Notes: a model not told the origin generated them from the letters alone. A stretch of DNA of 64,000 nucleotides from Clarkia xantiana subsp. parviflora (GCA_036873135.1 JAPTYO010000015.1:4796839-4860838), one strand, 5' to 3'; shown: positions 10,990 to 20,666, numbered from the stretch's first letter. Translations and numbers: made by a program.

Positions 10990-11235
10990 TACCTTGGGCC
11001 CACCAGGCCCCATGGGCAGTTGCCAAATCCGAGGAGACTCCTCGGTTACTGTAGCATTAAATGCCTAGGGATAAGGAAACGATGCTTACATCAGCGTGAC
11101 TGTTGCTTTCTGAAAAAGGCACCTTATTACGTCACCAACGTCTTTTCTGTACCGTCCCTCAGTCTTCGACGGTCAAAATTGAATCGTTTCGTCTTCAACG
11201 GTCCAGATTAAGTCCATCCAGCTTGTCCCTTTGCT

Positions 11236-11242
11236 TATAAAA
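11236..11242 (+). promoter_or_regulatory. TATA box of RT-A antisense gene
   Basis: TATAAAA in CTTATAAAAGC lies 119 nt upstream of the antisense ATG. Equivalent boxes precede the antisense genes of RT-B (41000-41006), RT-E (59530-59536) and RT-F (62583-62589). Confidence 0.65.
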
Positions 11243-11360
11243 GCTAAGACCCTGGCACTATTCTTCTTCACCGTCTCCATTTTTGGAAGTGCATCCATTT
11301 TTGAACTCGAAGTTTCTCCTCCCCATGTCTTTTGCTTTTCAAGTGATTCAAGACTTTACC

Positions 11361-11783
11361 ATGTCTGGTAAGGTTTCCTTCTCTATCGTTTGCCTTTATC
11401 TTTACTTAGCTTGATTGTAGTTCTCCGAATAACCCTAACATTCCTTTCAATGGCTGATTTCAGATAGTGGATCTGGTTTCGAGGGAAGGAAGCCTTTCAA
11501 CTTCGACTATGTTCTGAACGAAATTTTCAGCACTGCTTATGATGCAGCTCTCCGGGAAGGATGTATCATTTCCACCAAAGAAGCCGATGCTCAAGGCCGG
11601 AAATGCATACCACAAGTTCAGAGTGAAGAGGAGCTACTTCTTCATCGGAAACTCCTCGATCCTATGACTCCGATAGCCATTCTTCCAACGGTTGACCCTG
11701 TGGAGCCTTCTGCCCAGGTCCTTCCGAATCCTGCTCCCTCCGATTCTGCTGAAGATCCGACCTCTAACAAGGACCAAGCTTAG
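11361..11783 (+). CDS. RT-A antisense gene, internally deleted but still open
   Basis: Exon 1 is ATGTCTG (11361-11367), followed by a GTAAGG donor. The intron is 11368-11463 (96 nt, ends TTTCAG). Exon 2 is 11464-11783. The spliced frame has no internal stop and predicts about 108 residues. Its first 40 or so (GRKPFNFDY, TAYDAALREGCIIS) match the start of the RT-F protein and its end (SAEDPTSNKDQA) matches the common C-terminus, so the domain and the coiled coil were deleted in between. Function is unknown; it could be expressed from its own TATA box. Confidence 0.6.
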
Positions 11784-11985
11784 CACTTTATATTTTAGTC
11801 CTTGTAGTTTTTCTCCTTCGCTTTTTGTATCAGAACTCCTAGGCCTTCGAGCCTTTATATAAGGAATTTCTTTCATCTGTTTTAGTCTCGATAATCGTTT
11901 GCGCTTATCTAAAGCGGCTTTAAGTTCGTTACTCAGAACGTTCCGATGCATTATTTGAGATGACTCCATACGTTCTTCCGACGCT
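11784..11985 (+). other. Antisense gene 3' flank in RT-A
   Basis: T-rich noncoding sequence corresponding to RT-B 37905-38091. No further feature seen. Confidence 0.5.
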
Positions 11986-12475
11986 TTACTCGGGACTTCA
12001 CCATTTAAGGTTTCTCGTCCAATCGGGACTTCACCACTTAAGGTTTCTCGTCCAATCGGGACTTCACCACTTAAGGTTTCTCGTCCAAAATCGGGACTTC
12101 ACCATTTAAGGCTTCTTATCCCTGCCTTTCAAGGCCATTTTCACACCCCTTAGGGCTTTTATTGCGTCTCTACTGGACGGCTTAATCGTACCCTTTAAGG
12201 CTTTTTGCCGCATCATATAGACGACTTACGCGGACCTGTTAAGGCTTTTCCGTACCTGTTAAGGCTTTTGGCCGCATCATATAGACGACTTACGCGGACC
12301 CATCAGGGCCTTTTCGTACCTAGGCTTTTGGTTGCATCATATAGACGACTTACGTGTACCCCGTAGGGCTTTTGTCCATACCCGTTAAGGCTTTTGGCCG
12401 CATCATATAGACGACTTACGCATACCTCGGAAGGCTTTTGTCGCGTCCTTCAGGACGTCTTACTAACAGTTAGAA
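11986..12475 (-). repeat. RT-A minisatellites (33-bp and about 60-bp units)
   Basis: Four copies of a 33-bp unit (GGGACTTCACCACTTAAGG, TTCTCGTCCAATC) are followed by four to five copies of a unit of about 60 bp with GCATCATATAGACGACTTACG and TTAAGGCTTTT. The RT-B arrays at 37140-37885 are the same families in reverse. Confidence 0.88.
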
Positions 12476-12589
12476 TAAATCTGAAAGCAATTTGATCGGA
12501 AGCAACTTCTTTTATTCATAAATAGCTCAAAATAGGCTTACATAGGATCTTATTGATAGACAATTTGCGCCCTTCACGGCGGCTTAATA

Positions 12590-13026
12590 TCAAACATGAT
12601 ACTTCTTCAAGTGTTCGCCACTGAAGGAATGCTTCAACGTCTAGCCATCAAGGTCCTCTAGCTTGTAAGCATTGGGTGCTGGCATCCCTACGATCTTGTA
12701 AGGTCCCTCCCATTTCGGTGATAGTTTGTTGATCCGATCTTGATGAACGAACTCGTTCCTCCGCCAGACAAGTTCTCCCACGAAGAATTGTCGGGACCTG
12801 ACACGCCGATTGTAATATCGGGCTGTTGCTAGACGCATTCGGGCCTGAACTTCATCAGCCTTCCATCTTTTCTCCTCGAGCAAGTCTAAGTCTAGACGCC
12901 TCATTTCCTCGTTTGTCAGAGGCTCGTAATATTTCGCGCGATGGGACGCCACCGCTATTTCCACGGGAGCGACTGCCTCCGTGCCATAGACCAGGCCAAA
13001 CGGAGTTTCTCCTGTTGATTGCTTGG
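12590..13026 (-). pseudogene. RT-A integrase C-terminal part
   Basis: Continues the integrase interrupted by RT-C: STGETPFGLVYGTEAVAPVE, then a basic region and the GPY/F-type motif KWEGPYKIVGMPAPNAYKL, ending HLKKYHV and a stop at 12590. A TAG near 12641 truncates the frame early. The segment joins 20667 once RT-C and one CTTGG are removed. Confidence 0.85.
13022..13026. repeat. RT-C target site duplication, left copy (CTTGG)
   Basis: Matches 20662-20666. Confidence 0.93.
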
Positions 13027-13724
13027 TGATGGGTCCGATTATAGCCGTCAGGCCCTTTAACGGCGAGGAAACGGCAAACAGGCCCACCAGGCCCAGAGTA
13101 AAGGTCACGATGACCTAGGAGAAGGGTCCCGATGAAGGGAGTCCCGACGAAGCAGGGTCCCGACAGAGTCGGTCCCGACAGTGGAGCTAAAAGCTCCCGA
13201 TGAGAAGCCTTTAAGTAGGCCCCGATGATGAATCCCTGAGAAGGATTGGCCCTGTCACGAGGACGAGGGGCCCCGAGCGGTGACACAACGAGATAACTCT
13301 GGAGTCCTCGACGGGAGTCGGGACTCGTTACCAGAGGATAAAGCCAAGATATGCGGGGCGTGGCCGAGATATACGGAACGTGGTTAAGATACACGGATCG
13401 TGGCCGAGATACGTGGGGCATGGCTAAGATACGCGAGATCGTGTACGAGATAAGCGGGATACGGGTTAACCACCCCTAACGGTTCGCCAGGTACCTGAGA
13501 CACCTCTTTGCCTATAAAAGGGCAGGAGGTCACCTCAGATCACGTTACGTGGAAATTCAATACTCTTGATATCTGTTGCTTGCCAGTCAGACGAAGTACT
13601 CATTTAAGCATCGGAGAGGGATTCTGGGTCACCGCCCGGTCTATCCCCTCTTGCAGGATTGCGAGGAGCGAAGGAGCTAGGATTGCCGTCAAGATCCGTG
13701 CCGGAGTTCCACCGTGATCCAACA
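13027..13724 (+). repeat. RT-C 5' LTR (698 bp)
   Basis: TGATGGG to CCAACA. U3 contains 20-bp repeats of the AGATACGCGG type (13338-13460). A conserved block GCATCGGAGAGGG to CTTGCAGGATT sits at about 13608-13660. Confidence 0.96.
13513..13520 (+). promoter_or_regulatory. RT-C LTR TATA box
   Basis: TATAAAAG, identical in the 3' LTR at 20450-20457 and in RT-F at 43807-43814. RT-B and RT-A use TATATAAA at the same place. Confidence 0.75.
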
Positions 13725-13725
13725 T

Positions 13726-13743
13726 TGGCGCCGTTGCCGGGGA
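13726..13743 (+). promoter_or_regulatory. RT-C primer binding site, tRNA-Asp type
   Basis: TGGCGCCGTTGCCGGGGA is complementary to the 3' end of plant tRNA-Asp(GTC) as I know it. All other elements here have TGGCGCCGTCTGTGGG or a close variant, so only the first nine bases are shared. Confidence 0.88.
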
Positions 13744-13760
13744 ATCTAACAAAAGCTGAT

Positions 13761-14255
13761 ATGCCTTCTACTCGATCAATGACGGCTGGCAAGAACAGAA
13801 GGGGACAATCCGGTGGTTCCCGTCACCCCGCTGCAACGAATTTGAATTCAGTACCAGAACAAGAGGAAAACCAGAACCATCCCCCGGCTGAGCTCTCCCA
13901 GACAGGGGGGCATAACGGATCGCATCCCGAAGAAGTTGCCCCTCGACACCAGGATAACAGGGGGCAGGAGGCCCCCCCGACTGCAGATTTGATAAGGGCC
14001 ATGGCGGAGGCCACGCCCATGTTCCTGGCGGCCGTAGAGGCTCTCTTGGACCGAAGAAAGGCCGCAAGGAGGCAAGAGGAGATGCCCCCGCGGGAAGAAG
14101 CAACCCTACCAACGGAGGCTCGGAACGTACAGGAAACCCCACCCCAGGGCCAGGAAGGAGGTAAGATGACCGGTCAGCCGGAGAGAGAAAGACGAGTCAT
14201 CAATGTGATTCATGGAGGATTTGCTGCTGGAGGAGATACCTCATCCGCTCGATAG
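13761..14255 (+). pseudogene. RT-C Gag remnant ending in TAG
   Basis: Starts MPSTRSMTAGK like RT-F and keeps about 130 residues of the acidic N-terminal region (AMAEATPMFLAAVEALLDRR). It then jumps from TGQPER directly to RRVINVIHGGFAAGG, which in RT-F lies about 1.2 kb further on. The junction sits on a short GAGAGA homology. The Gag core, CHHC knuckle and RS tail are lost. TAG at 14253-14255 stands where RT-F has GAG; the pol frame continues in the same phase. Confidence 0.85.
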
Positions 14256-14282
14256 GTCTATGCCTCTAGAATCCCTACAGCG

Positions 14283-17200
14283 GTGGTGCTGGGCAAGAGG
14301 TCCCGATCCTGGACCCTGAAGGAAGAGATGGTGATCTCTTTCTCATCGGAGGACCTCATAGGCGTGGAGACTCCACACGACGATACTCTGGTGGTAACCC
14401 TGGATGTAGATGGGTTCGAGATGAAGAGAATCCTAATCGATGGAGGGAGCTCCTCCGACATTCTATTCATGGACGCACTGGAAGCTATGGGGAAGACGAA
14501 GAAGGATCTGAAGGAAGCAAACTTCCCGATGGTTGGATTTTCTGGCTCAATGTCTTACCCGCTGGGAGTAATCACTTTACCAGTGGAGTTTGGTAGTGGG
14601 TGGAAGTCGGAAAGGAGGAACGTGGAATTTGTCGTGGTTGATTCTGCGGGGACTTACAACGCGATTATCGGGAGAACCACCATCAATCCCCTGATGGCGG
14701 TCGCCTCAACTGTGCATCAGAAGATGAAGTTCCCGACTGACCACGGGGTCGGAGAGGTCAAGGGCGACCAGGTGGCTTCCCGAAAATGCTATGTTAATGC
14801 CACCCGAAGAAGGAGGCGAGAGGCCATGACTGTCCTCCAAATAGACACAGATCCCAGAGAAGAGTTTGGGCGCCCCGCCCCAGTAGAGGATCTGAAGGAA
14901 GTCGAGATCGACGGACCTCAGAGGAAGGTGAAGATCGGGTCCGCTCTAACTGAGGAAACAGCCCAAAAATTGGTGGAATTGCTGAAAGAGTTCAAGGAGC
15001 TGTTTGCCTGGTCCCCCAGCGATATGCCAGGAATCAGCCCCGACGTAATCGTGCACGAGCTGAAGATAGACCCCGCGATCAAACCTATCACACAGAAAAG
15101 GCGCCCGATGGGCACGGACAAGAAGATCGCGATCCAGCAGGAGGTTGGCAGGTTGCCCGATGCTGGTTTCATTAAGGAGCTCCGATTCCAGACTTGGGTC
15201 GCCAACCCAGTGCTGGTGAAAAAGACTAACGGAAAGTGGCGAATGTGCGTGGACTTCCGCGACTTGAATAAGGCTTGCCCAAAGGATTGCTATCCACTCC
15301 CGAGGATCGACCAGCTGGTGGATGCCACATCGGGACATGAGCTGTTGAGTTTCATGGATGCGTATTCAGGCTACAACCAGATCAAGATGGCCAAGGAAGA
15401 CGCCCCCCACACAGCATTCTATGCAGATAGCGACATCTATCATTATGATGTCATGCCCTTCGGGTTGATCAATGCCGGGGCAACCTACCAGCGGATGGTG
15501 AATAAACTGTTTGGGGATATGCTGGGAGAAACCATGGAAGCTTACGTGGATGATATGTTGGTGAAGTCCCGACAAGCCGAGGATCACGTGCATAACCTTA
15601 CCATGGCGTTTGAGCGGATGAGGCTTCATCAAGTTCGCTTAAACCCGACGAAATGCGCCTTCGGAGTCCACTCAGGGAAGTTTTTGGGCTTCATGGTGAG
15701 CCAAAGAGGAATTGAAGTGAACCCTGAGAAGCTGAGGGCAATCGAGGAGATGCAGTCTCCGATAAACCATCGGGAGGTGCAGGTACTGAATGGCCGACTA
15801 GCTGCAATAAACCGCTTCTTGTCCAAAGCCAGCGACCGATCAATGCCGTTTTTTGAAGTTTTGAGGGCTAACAAAAAATTCGAATGGACCGCCAAATGTG
15901 AAGAGGCGTTCCAAGCACTCAAGCAGCATCTTCGCACACTCCCGCCGCTGGCGAAACCGGTTCCAGGCGAGCCGCTCTTCCTTTATTTGGCTGTTTCTGA
16001 ATTTGCTATTAGCTCTGTGTTAGTGAAGGTTATCGAGGGTAATCAAGTCCCCGTCTATTATGTAAGCAAGGCATTTGCCAAATCTGAGTTGAACTATCCC
16101 GCCGTTGAGAAGTACCTCTTTGCGTTGATAATTACTGCCCGGAAGCTAAGGCCATATTTCCACGCACACGAGATCACTGTGCTAACGAACCAGCCTTTGA
16201 AGCATTTTTTGAACCGACCTGATGCGTCGGGGAGATTGGTGAAATGGGCAGTAGAGCTCAGCGAGTTTCGAATACACTTTGCTCCAAGAACGGCAATCAA
16301 GGGCCAGGCATTGGCGGACTTTATAGCAGAATCTACAGCCCCCGATCTAGAAGAAACGGGCCTTGTAGAGGGGGCAACCATGGAGGTCCCGACAGAAGAA
16401 CAACCAGAGAAGGCAGAGCAATCAGAACAGCCAAACAAGGAAAATATCTGGGAGATGTACACCGATGGCTCCGCGAGTTCAGACGGATCAGGAGCGGGTT
16501 TTTTGTTGATACCACCGGGTGAAGGTGAACCGCTCCGATATGCCTTGGCTTTAACATTCAAGGCCACAAACAACGAAGCGGAGTTTGAAGCTCTTATCAC
16601 GGGTCTGAAAATCGCTAAAGGCACTGGAATCGATCACTTAAGAGTAAAGTGCAACGCAGCGTTAATCGTGAACCAGGTTCAAGGGCGATACGAAGCAAGG
16701 AGCCCGATAATGAAGAAGTATCTGCGAGAGGTACAAACCCTAAAAGAGAGCTTCAAAAGCTTCGATATCGAGGCTATTCCGAGGGAGGAAAACGTAGAGG
16801 CAGACGCCTTGAGCAAATTTGCCCTAGGGGCACCCTTAGAAGAAAATCGGAAGGTGCACTTCCTGGAGAAGGTGATCTTGTCAAACATCGACTCCACGCA
16901 GGTGTGCACCGTTGAAGCGAAATCGGAGGAGGAGCTCACTTGGATGACCCCGATAGTCGCGTATCTGACTACGGGGGCAGTCCCCGAGGATAAGGTAGCA
17001 GCAGACAGGATATGTCAGATCGCGTCTAATTATGTGATGCTGGACAATCAGCTGTACAAGAAGGGCTGGTTCTCGACTCCGTACCTGAAGTGTGTAGCAG
17101 AACCCGACACCAACCGAATCCTGAAGGAAATGCATGAGGGGATCGCGGCTTGCCACGAAGGGGCCCGATCCATCTTAAGGAAGGTGTTGAACTTAGGCTA

Positions 17201-18176
17201 CTATTGGCCCACGATGAACAAAGAAGCAACAGCGTTAGTCCGATCATGCGACGCGTGCCAGAGGTACGCCCCGAGTATCGTGGCTCCGGCTGCCAACTTG
17301 ACATCCATCAAGAGCGCCTGGCCCTTCGCGCAGTGGGGCATCGACTTGGTGGGACCTCTTCCACAAGCACAAGGTCAATGTAAGTATTTACTTGTAGCAA
17401 TCGATTATTTTTCGAAATGGATAGAGGCGAAGGCATTGGCCAGAACAACGGGGAACCAGATCGTCAAGTTCCTCCAAACCCACATCGTGTCCAGATACGG
17501 GATTCCCAAGGTGGTGATCAGCGACAATGGTCCACCGTTTAACGGCTCTCAGGTGAGGGAGTATCTGGAGGAGTTGAACATTGAGCATCGGACCGCCTCC
17601 GTACGACATGCTCAGACTAATGGCCAGGTGGAGTCAGCCAACAAAATCGTGATGGACGGCCTCAAGAAGAGGGTCTATGCTTTGAAGGGCAAGTGGCTGA
17701 ACGAACTGGAGAACGTGCTTTGGGCCGTTAGAACGACACCCAAACGATCAACGGGGGAGACTCCGTTTGGCCTTGTTTATGGCACGGAAGCTGTCGCCCC
17801 TGTGGAGGTAGCTGTGGCGTCCCATCGGATGAGATACTACGAGCCTATGACGAATGATGAAGTGAGACGTCTGGACTTGGACTTACTCGAAGAGAAGAGG
17901 CGGGAAGCCGATGAAGTCCAAGCTCGAATGCGTTTGGCGACGGCCAGATACTACAATTGGCGAGTGAAATCCCGACAGTTCTCCATCGGGGAGCTGGTTT
18001 GGCGTCGCAACAAGTTCACCCTTTTGGATCGAATCAACAAGATGTCACCAAAATGGGAAGGACCTTATAAGGTCGTGGGGATGCCAGCTCCAAATGCGTA
18101 CAAGTTGGAAGACCTCGATGGCAGAACGCTGAAGCATTCTTTTAGTGGCGAACACTTGAAGAAACACCATGCTTGA
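14283..18176 (+). CDS. pol: RT-C Pol polyprotein (PR-RT-RH-aRH-INT), intact
   Basis: An open frame of 1297 residues from the first ATG after the TAG; upstream in-frame sequence from 14256 also belongs to the PR region. Order: retropepsin with LIDGGSSS (D53); RT with the RMCVDFRDLN block and YVDD at 421-424; gypsy RNase H (about 560-690); archaeal-type RNase H with MYTDGSASSDGSG (D728) and NNEAEFEAL; integrase with an HHCC-type zinc region (CHEGARS, CDACQ), catalytic D1021, D1081 and E1117 (D-35-E spacing) and C-terminal KWEGPYKVVGM. No chromodomain. All catalytic residues that I can check are present. It acts in virus-like particles and at the nuclear integration step. It is the only unbroken complete pol frame in the window. 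Confidence 0.95.
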   Translation: MVLGKRSRSWTLKEEMVISFSSEDLIGVETPHDDTLVVTLDVDGFEMKRILIDGGSSSDILFMDALEAMGKTKKDLKEANFPMVGFSGSMSYPLGVITLPVEFGSGWKSERRNVEFVVVDSAGTYNAIIGRTTINPLMAVASTVHQKMKFPTDHGVGEVKGDQVASRKCYVNATRRRRREAMTVLQIDTDPREEFGRPAPVEDLKEVEIDGPQRKVKIGSALTEETAQKLVELLKEFKELFAWSPSDMPGISPDVIVHELKIDPAIKPITQKRRPMGTDKKIAIQQEVGRLPDAGFIKELRFQTWVANPVLVKKTNGKWRMCVDFRDLNKACPKDCYPLPRIDQLVDATSGHELLSFMDAYSGYNQIKMAKEDAPHTAFYADSDIYHYDVMPFGLINAGATYQRMVNKLFGDMLGETMEAYVDDMLVKSRQAEDHVHNLTMAFERMRLHQVRLNPTKCAFGVHSGKFLGFMVSQRGIEVNPEKLRAIEEMQSPINHREVQVLNGRLAAINRFLSKASDRSMPFFEVLRANKKFEWTAKCEEAFQALKQHLRTLPPLAKPVPGEPLFLYLAVSEFAISSVLVKVIEGNQVPVYYVSKAFAKSELNYPAVEKYLFALIITARKLRPYFHAHEITVLTNQPLKHFLNRPDASGRLVKWAVELSEFRIHFAPRTAIKGQALADFIAESTAPDLEETGLVEGATMEVPTEEQPEKAEQSEQPNKENIWEMYTDGSASSDGSGAGFLLIPPGEGEPLRYALALTFKATNNEAEFEALITGLKIAKGTGIDHLRVKCNAALIVNQVQGRYEARSPIMKKYLREVQTLKESFKSFDIEAIPREENVEADALSKFALGAPLEENRKVHFLEKVILSNIDSTQVCTVEAKSEEELTWMTPIVAYLTTGAVPEDKVAADRICQIASNYVMLDNQLYKKGWFSTPYLKCVAEPDTNRILKEMHEGIAACHEGARSILRKVLNLGYYWPTMNKEATALVRSCDACQRYAPSIVAPAANLTSIKSAWPFAQWGIDLVGPLPQAQGQCKYLLVAIDYFSKWIEAKALARTTGNQIVKFLQTHIVSRYGIPKVVISDNGPPFNGSQVREYLEELNIEHRTASVRHAQTNGQVESANKIVMDGLKKRVYALKGKWLNELENVLWAVRTTPKRSTGETPFGLVYGTEAVAPVEVAVASHRMRYYEPMTNDEVRRLDLDLLEEKRREADEVQARMRLATARYYNWRVKSRQFSIGELVWRRNKFTLLDRINKMSPKWEGPYKVVGMPAPNAYKLEDLDGRTLKHSFSGEHLKKHHA

Positions 18177-19620
18177 ATAAAGTCGCCTTAAGTGGTGCCC
18201 GATGAAGTCGCCTTAAGTGGTGCCCGATAAAGTCGCCTTAAGTGGTGCCCGAAAAAGTCACCTTCAGTGGTGCACGATATTAAGTCGCCTTAAGTGGCGC
18301 AAGTTGAAAAGTCGCCTTAAGTGGTGCACGATGTAAAGTCGCCTTAAGTGGTGCACGATATAAAGTCGCCTTAAGTGGTGCACGAGAAAAGTCGCCTTGA
18401 GTGGTGCACGATCCTTAGATTTATTCTAAGTATCAAAAAGTCGCCTTAAGTGGTGCACGATATTAAGTCGCCTTAAGTGGCGCAAGTTGAAAAGTCGCCT
18501 TAAGTGGTGCACGATGTAAAGTCGCCTTAAGTGGTGCACGATATAAAGTCGCCTTAAGTGGTGCACGAGAAAAGTCGCCTTGAGTGGTGCACGATCCTTA
18601 GATTTATTCTAAGTATCAAAAAGTCGCCTTAAGTGGTGCACGATATAAAGTCGCCTTAAGTGGTGCACGATGTAAAGTCGCCTTAAGTGGTGCACGATAT
18701 AAAGTCGCCTTAAGTGGTGCACGAGAAAAGTCGCCTTGAGTGGTGCACGATCCTTAGATTTATTCTAAGTATCAAAAAGTCGCCTTAAGTGGTGCACGAT
18801 GTAAAGTCGCCTTAAGTGGTGCACGAGAAAAGTCGCCTTGAGTGGTGCACGATCCTTAGATTTATTCTAAGTATCAAAAAGTCGCCTTAAGTGGTGCACG
18901 ATATAAAGTCGCCTTAAGTGGTGCACGATGTAAAGTCGCCTTAAGTGGTGCACGATATAAAGTCGCCTTAAGTGGTGCACGAGAAAAGTCGCCTTGAGTG
19001 GTGCACGATCCTTAGATTTATTCTAAGTATCAAAAAGTCGCCTTAAGTGGTGCACGATGTAAAGTCGCCTTCAGTGGTGCACGATATTAAGTCGCCTTAA
19101 GTGGCGCAAGTTGAAAAGTCGCCTTAAGTGGTGCACGATGTAAAGTCGCCTTCAGTGGTGCACGATATTAAGTCGCCTTAAGTGGCGCAAGTTGAAAAGT
19201 CGCCTTAAGTGGTGCACGATATAAAGTCGCCTTAAGTGGTGCACGAGAAAAGTCGCCTTGAGTGGTGCACGATCCTTAGATTTATTCTAAGTATCAAAAA
19301 GTCGCCTTAAGTGGTGCACGATGTAAAGTCGCCTTCAGTGGTGCACGATATTAAGTCGCCTTAAGTGGCGCAAGTTGAAAAGTCGCCTTAAGTGGTGCAC
19401 GATGTAAAGTCGCCTTCAGTGGTGGACGATATTAAGTCGCCTTAAGTGGCGCAAGTTGAAAAGACGCCTTAAGTGGTGCACGATGTAAAGTCGCCTTAAG
19501 TGGTGCACGATGAAAGTCGCCTTAAGTGGTGCACGATATTAAGTCGCCTTAAGTGGTGCACGATGAAAGTCGCCTTAAGTGGTGCACGATGTAAAGTCGC
19601 CTTAAGTGGCGTGGTTTTGC
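18177..19620 (+). repeat. RT-C minisatellite, about 49 units of 25-29 bp with higher-order structure
   Basis: The unit is AAGTCGCCTTAAGTGGTGCA plus a short variable tail (CGATGTA, CGATATA, CGAGAA). A spacer containing CTTAGATTTATTCTAAG (itself a small inverted repeat) recurs about six times (near 18412, 18594, 18748, 18850, 19008, 19270), marking higher-order blocks. It begins directly after the pol stop. Confidence 0.95.
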
Positions 19621-19951
19621 CTTAAGTGAAATAAAGCGATTGAACTTGATCCTTGGCAGAGTCGAGGGAAGCAGGATCCACGAGGTATGAGGCAGAAGGC
19701 TCCGCAGCAAGATGATCGGATCCTGGAAGATTGGCCGCGGGAGGATCGGACTCTTGGAGGTCAGTCGATGAAGAGTCGACTATCGAGGAATATTGGAGGA
19801 GTCTTCTCGGATTTTGTGGCTATCCTCAAAGTATCGAGGAATCGAGGACGAGAAGATCCGTGTCAAGGAATTTTTTCAAGAGAAAAGCCTCTGATACAGA
19901 TATCAGAAAGTCGGGAGTTGAAAGACACGACGAACTAAAAGTCCCTCATGT
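19621..19951 (+). other. RT-C 3' remnant of the antisense gene and spacer
   Basis: 19645-19730 aligns by eye with the last codons of the antisense gene in RT-B and RT-F (complement of the KDQV/KDQA end). The rest of that gene is missing. 19740-19950 holds short ORFs without support. Confidence 0.6.
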
Positions 19952-19963
19952 CTTGGGGGCAAA
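19952..19963 (+). promoter_or_regulatory. RT-C polypurine tract
   Basis: CTTGGGGGCAAA immediately before the 3' LTR. Confidence 0.88.
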
Positions 19964-20661
19964 TGATGGGTCCGATTATAGCCGTCAGGCCCTTTAACGG
20001 CGAGGAAACGGCAAACAGGCCCACCAGGCCCAGAGTAAAGGTCACGATGACCTAGGAGAAGGGTCCCGATGAAGGGAGTCCCGACGAAGCAGGGTCCCGA
20101 CAGAGTCGGTCCCGACAGTGGAGCTAAAAGCTCCCGATGAGAAGCCTTTAAGTAGGCCCCGATGATGAATCCCTGAGAAGGATTGGCCCTGTCACGAGGA
20201 CGAGGGGCCCCGAGCGGTGACACAACGAGATAACTCTGGAGTCCTCGACGGGAGTCGGGACTCGTTACCAGAGGATAAAGCCAAGATATGCGGGGCGTGG
20301 CCGAGATATACGGAACGTGGTTAAGATACACGGATCGTGGCCGAGATACGTGGGGCATGGCTAAGATACGCGAGATCGTGTACGAGATAAGCGGGATACG
20401 GGTTAACCACCCCTAACGGTTCGCCAGGTACCTGAGACACCTCTTTGCCTATAAAAGGGCAGGAGGTCACCTCAGATCACGTTACGTGGAAATTCAATAC
20501 TCTTGATATCTGTTGCTTGCCAGTCAGACGAAGTACTCATTTAAGCATCGGAGAGCGATTCTGGGTCACCGCCCGGTCTATCCCCTCTTGCAGGATTGCG
20601 TGGAGCGAAGGAGCTAGGATTGCCGTCAAGATCCGTGCCGGAGTTCCACCGTGATCCAACA
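19964..20661 (+). repeat. RT-C 3' LTR (698 bp)
   Basis: Same length as the 5' LTR. I see only two differences (near 20555 and 20601). Confidence 0.96.
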
Positions 20662-20666
20662 CTTGG
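20662..20666. repeat. RT-C target site duplication, right copy (CTTGG)
   Basis: Matches 13022-13026. Confidence 0.93.

Larger units (their letters stand above)
13027..20661 (+). mobile_element. RT-C: young pol-intact, gag-deleted Tat-type element nested in RT-A
   Basis: Both LTRs are 698 bp and differ at about 2 sites. The CTTGG duplications are perfect. Order: PBS, short gag remnant, in-frame TAG, a 1297-residue open pol, a minisatellite of about 49 units, a short remnant of the antisense gene, PPT. The full Gag core and the antisense gene are gone (7.6 kb against 11.7 kb for RT-B). It must have moved with Gag supplied in trans, unless the deletion postdates insertion, which the near-identical LTRs make a narrow interval. 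Confidence 0.94.

Noticed and set aside
18177..19620. CRISPR-like look of regularly spaced short repeats
   Set aside because: Units are directly adjacent with 5-8-base tails, not unique spacers of even length, and the array lies inside a plant retrotransposon. It is a minisatellite.
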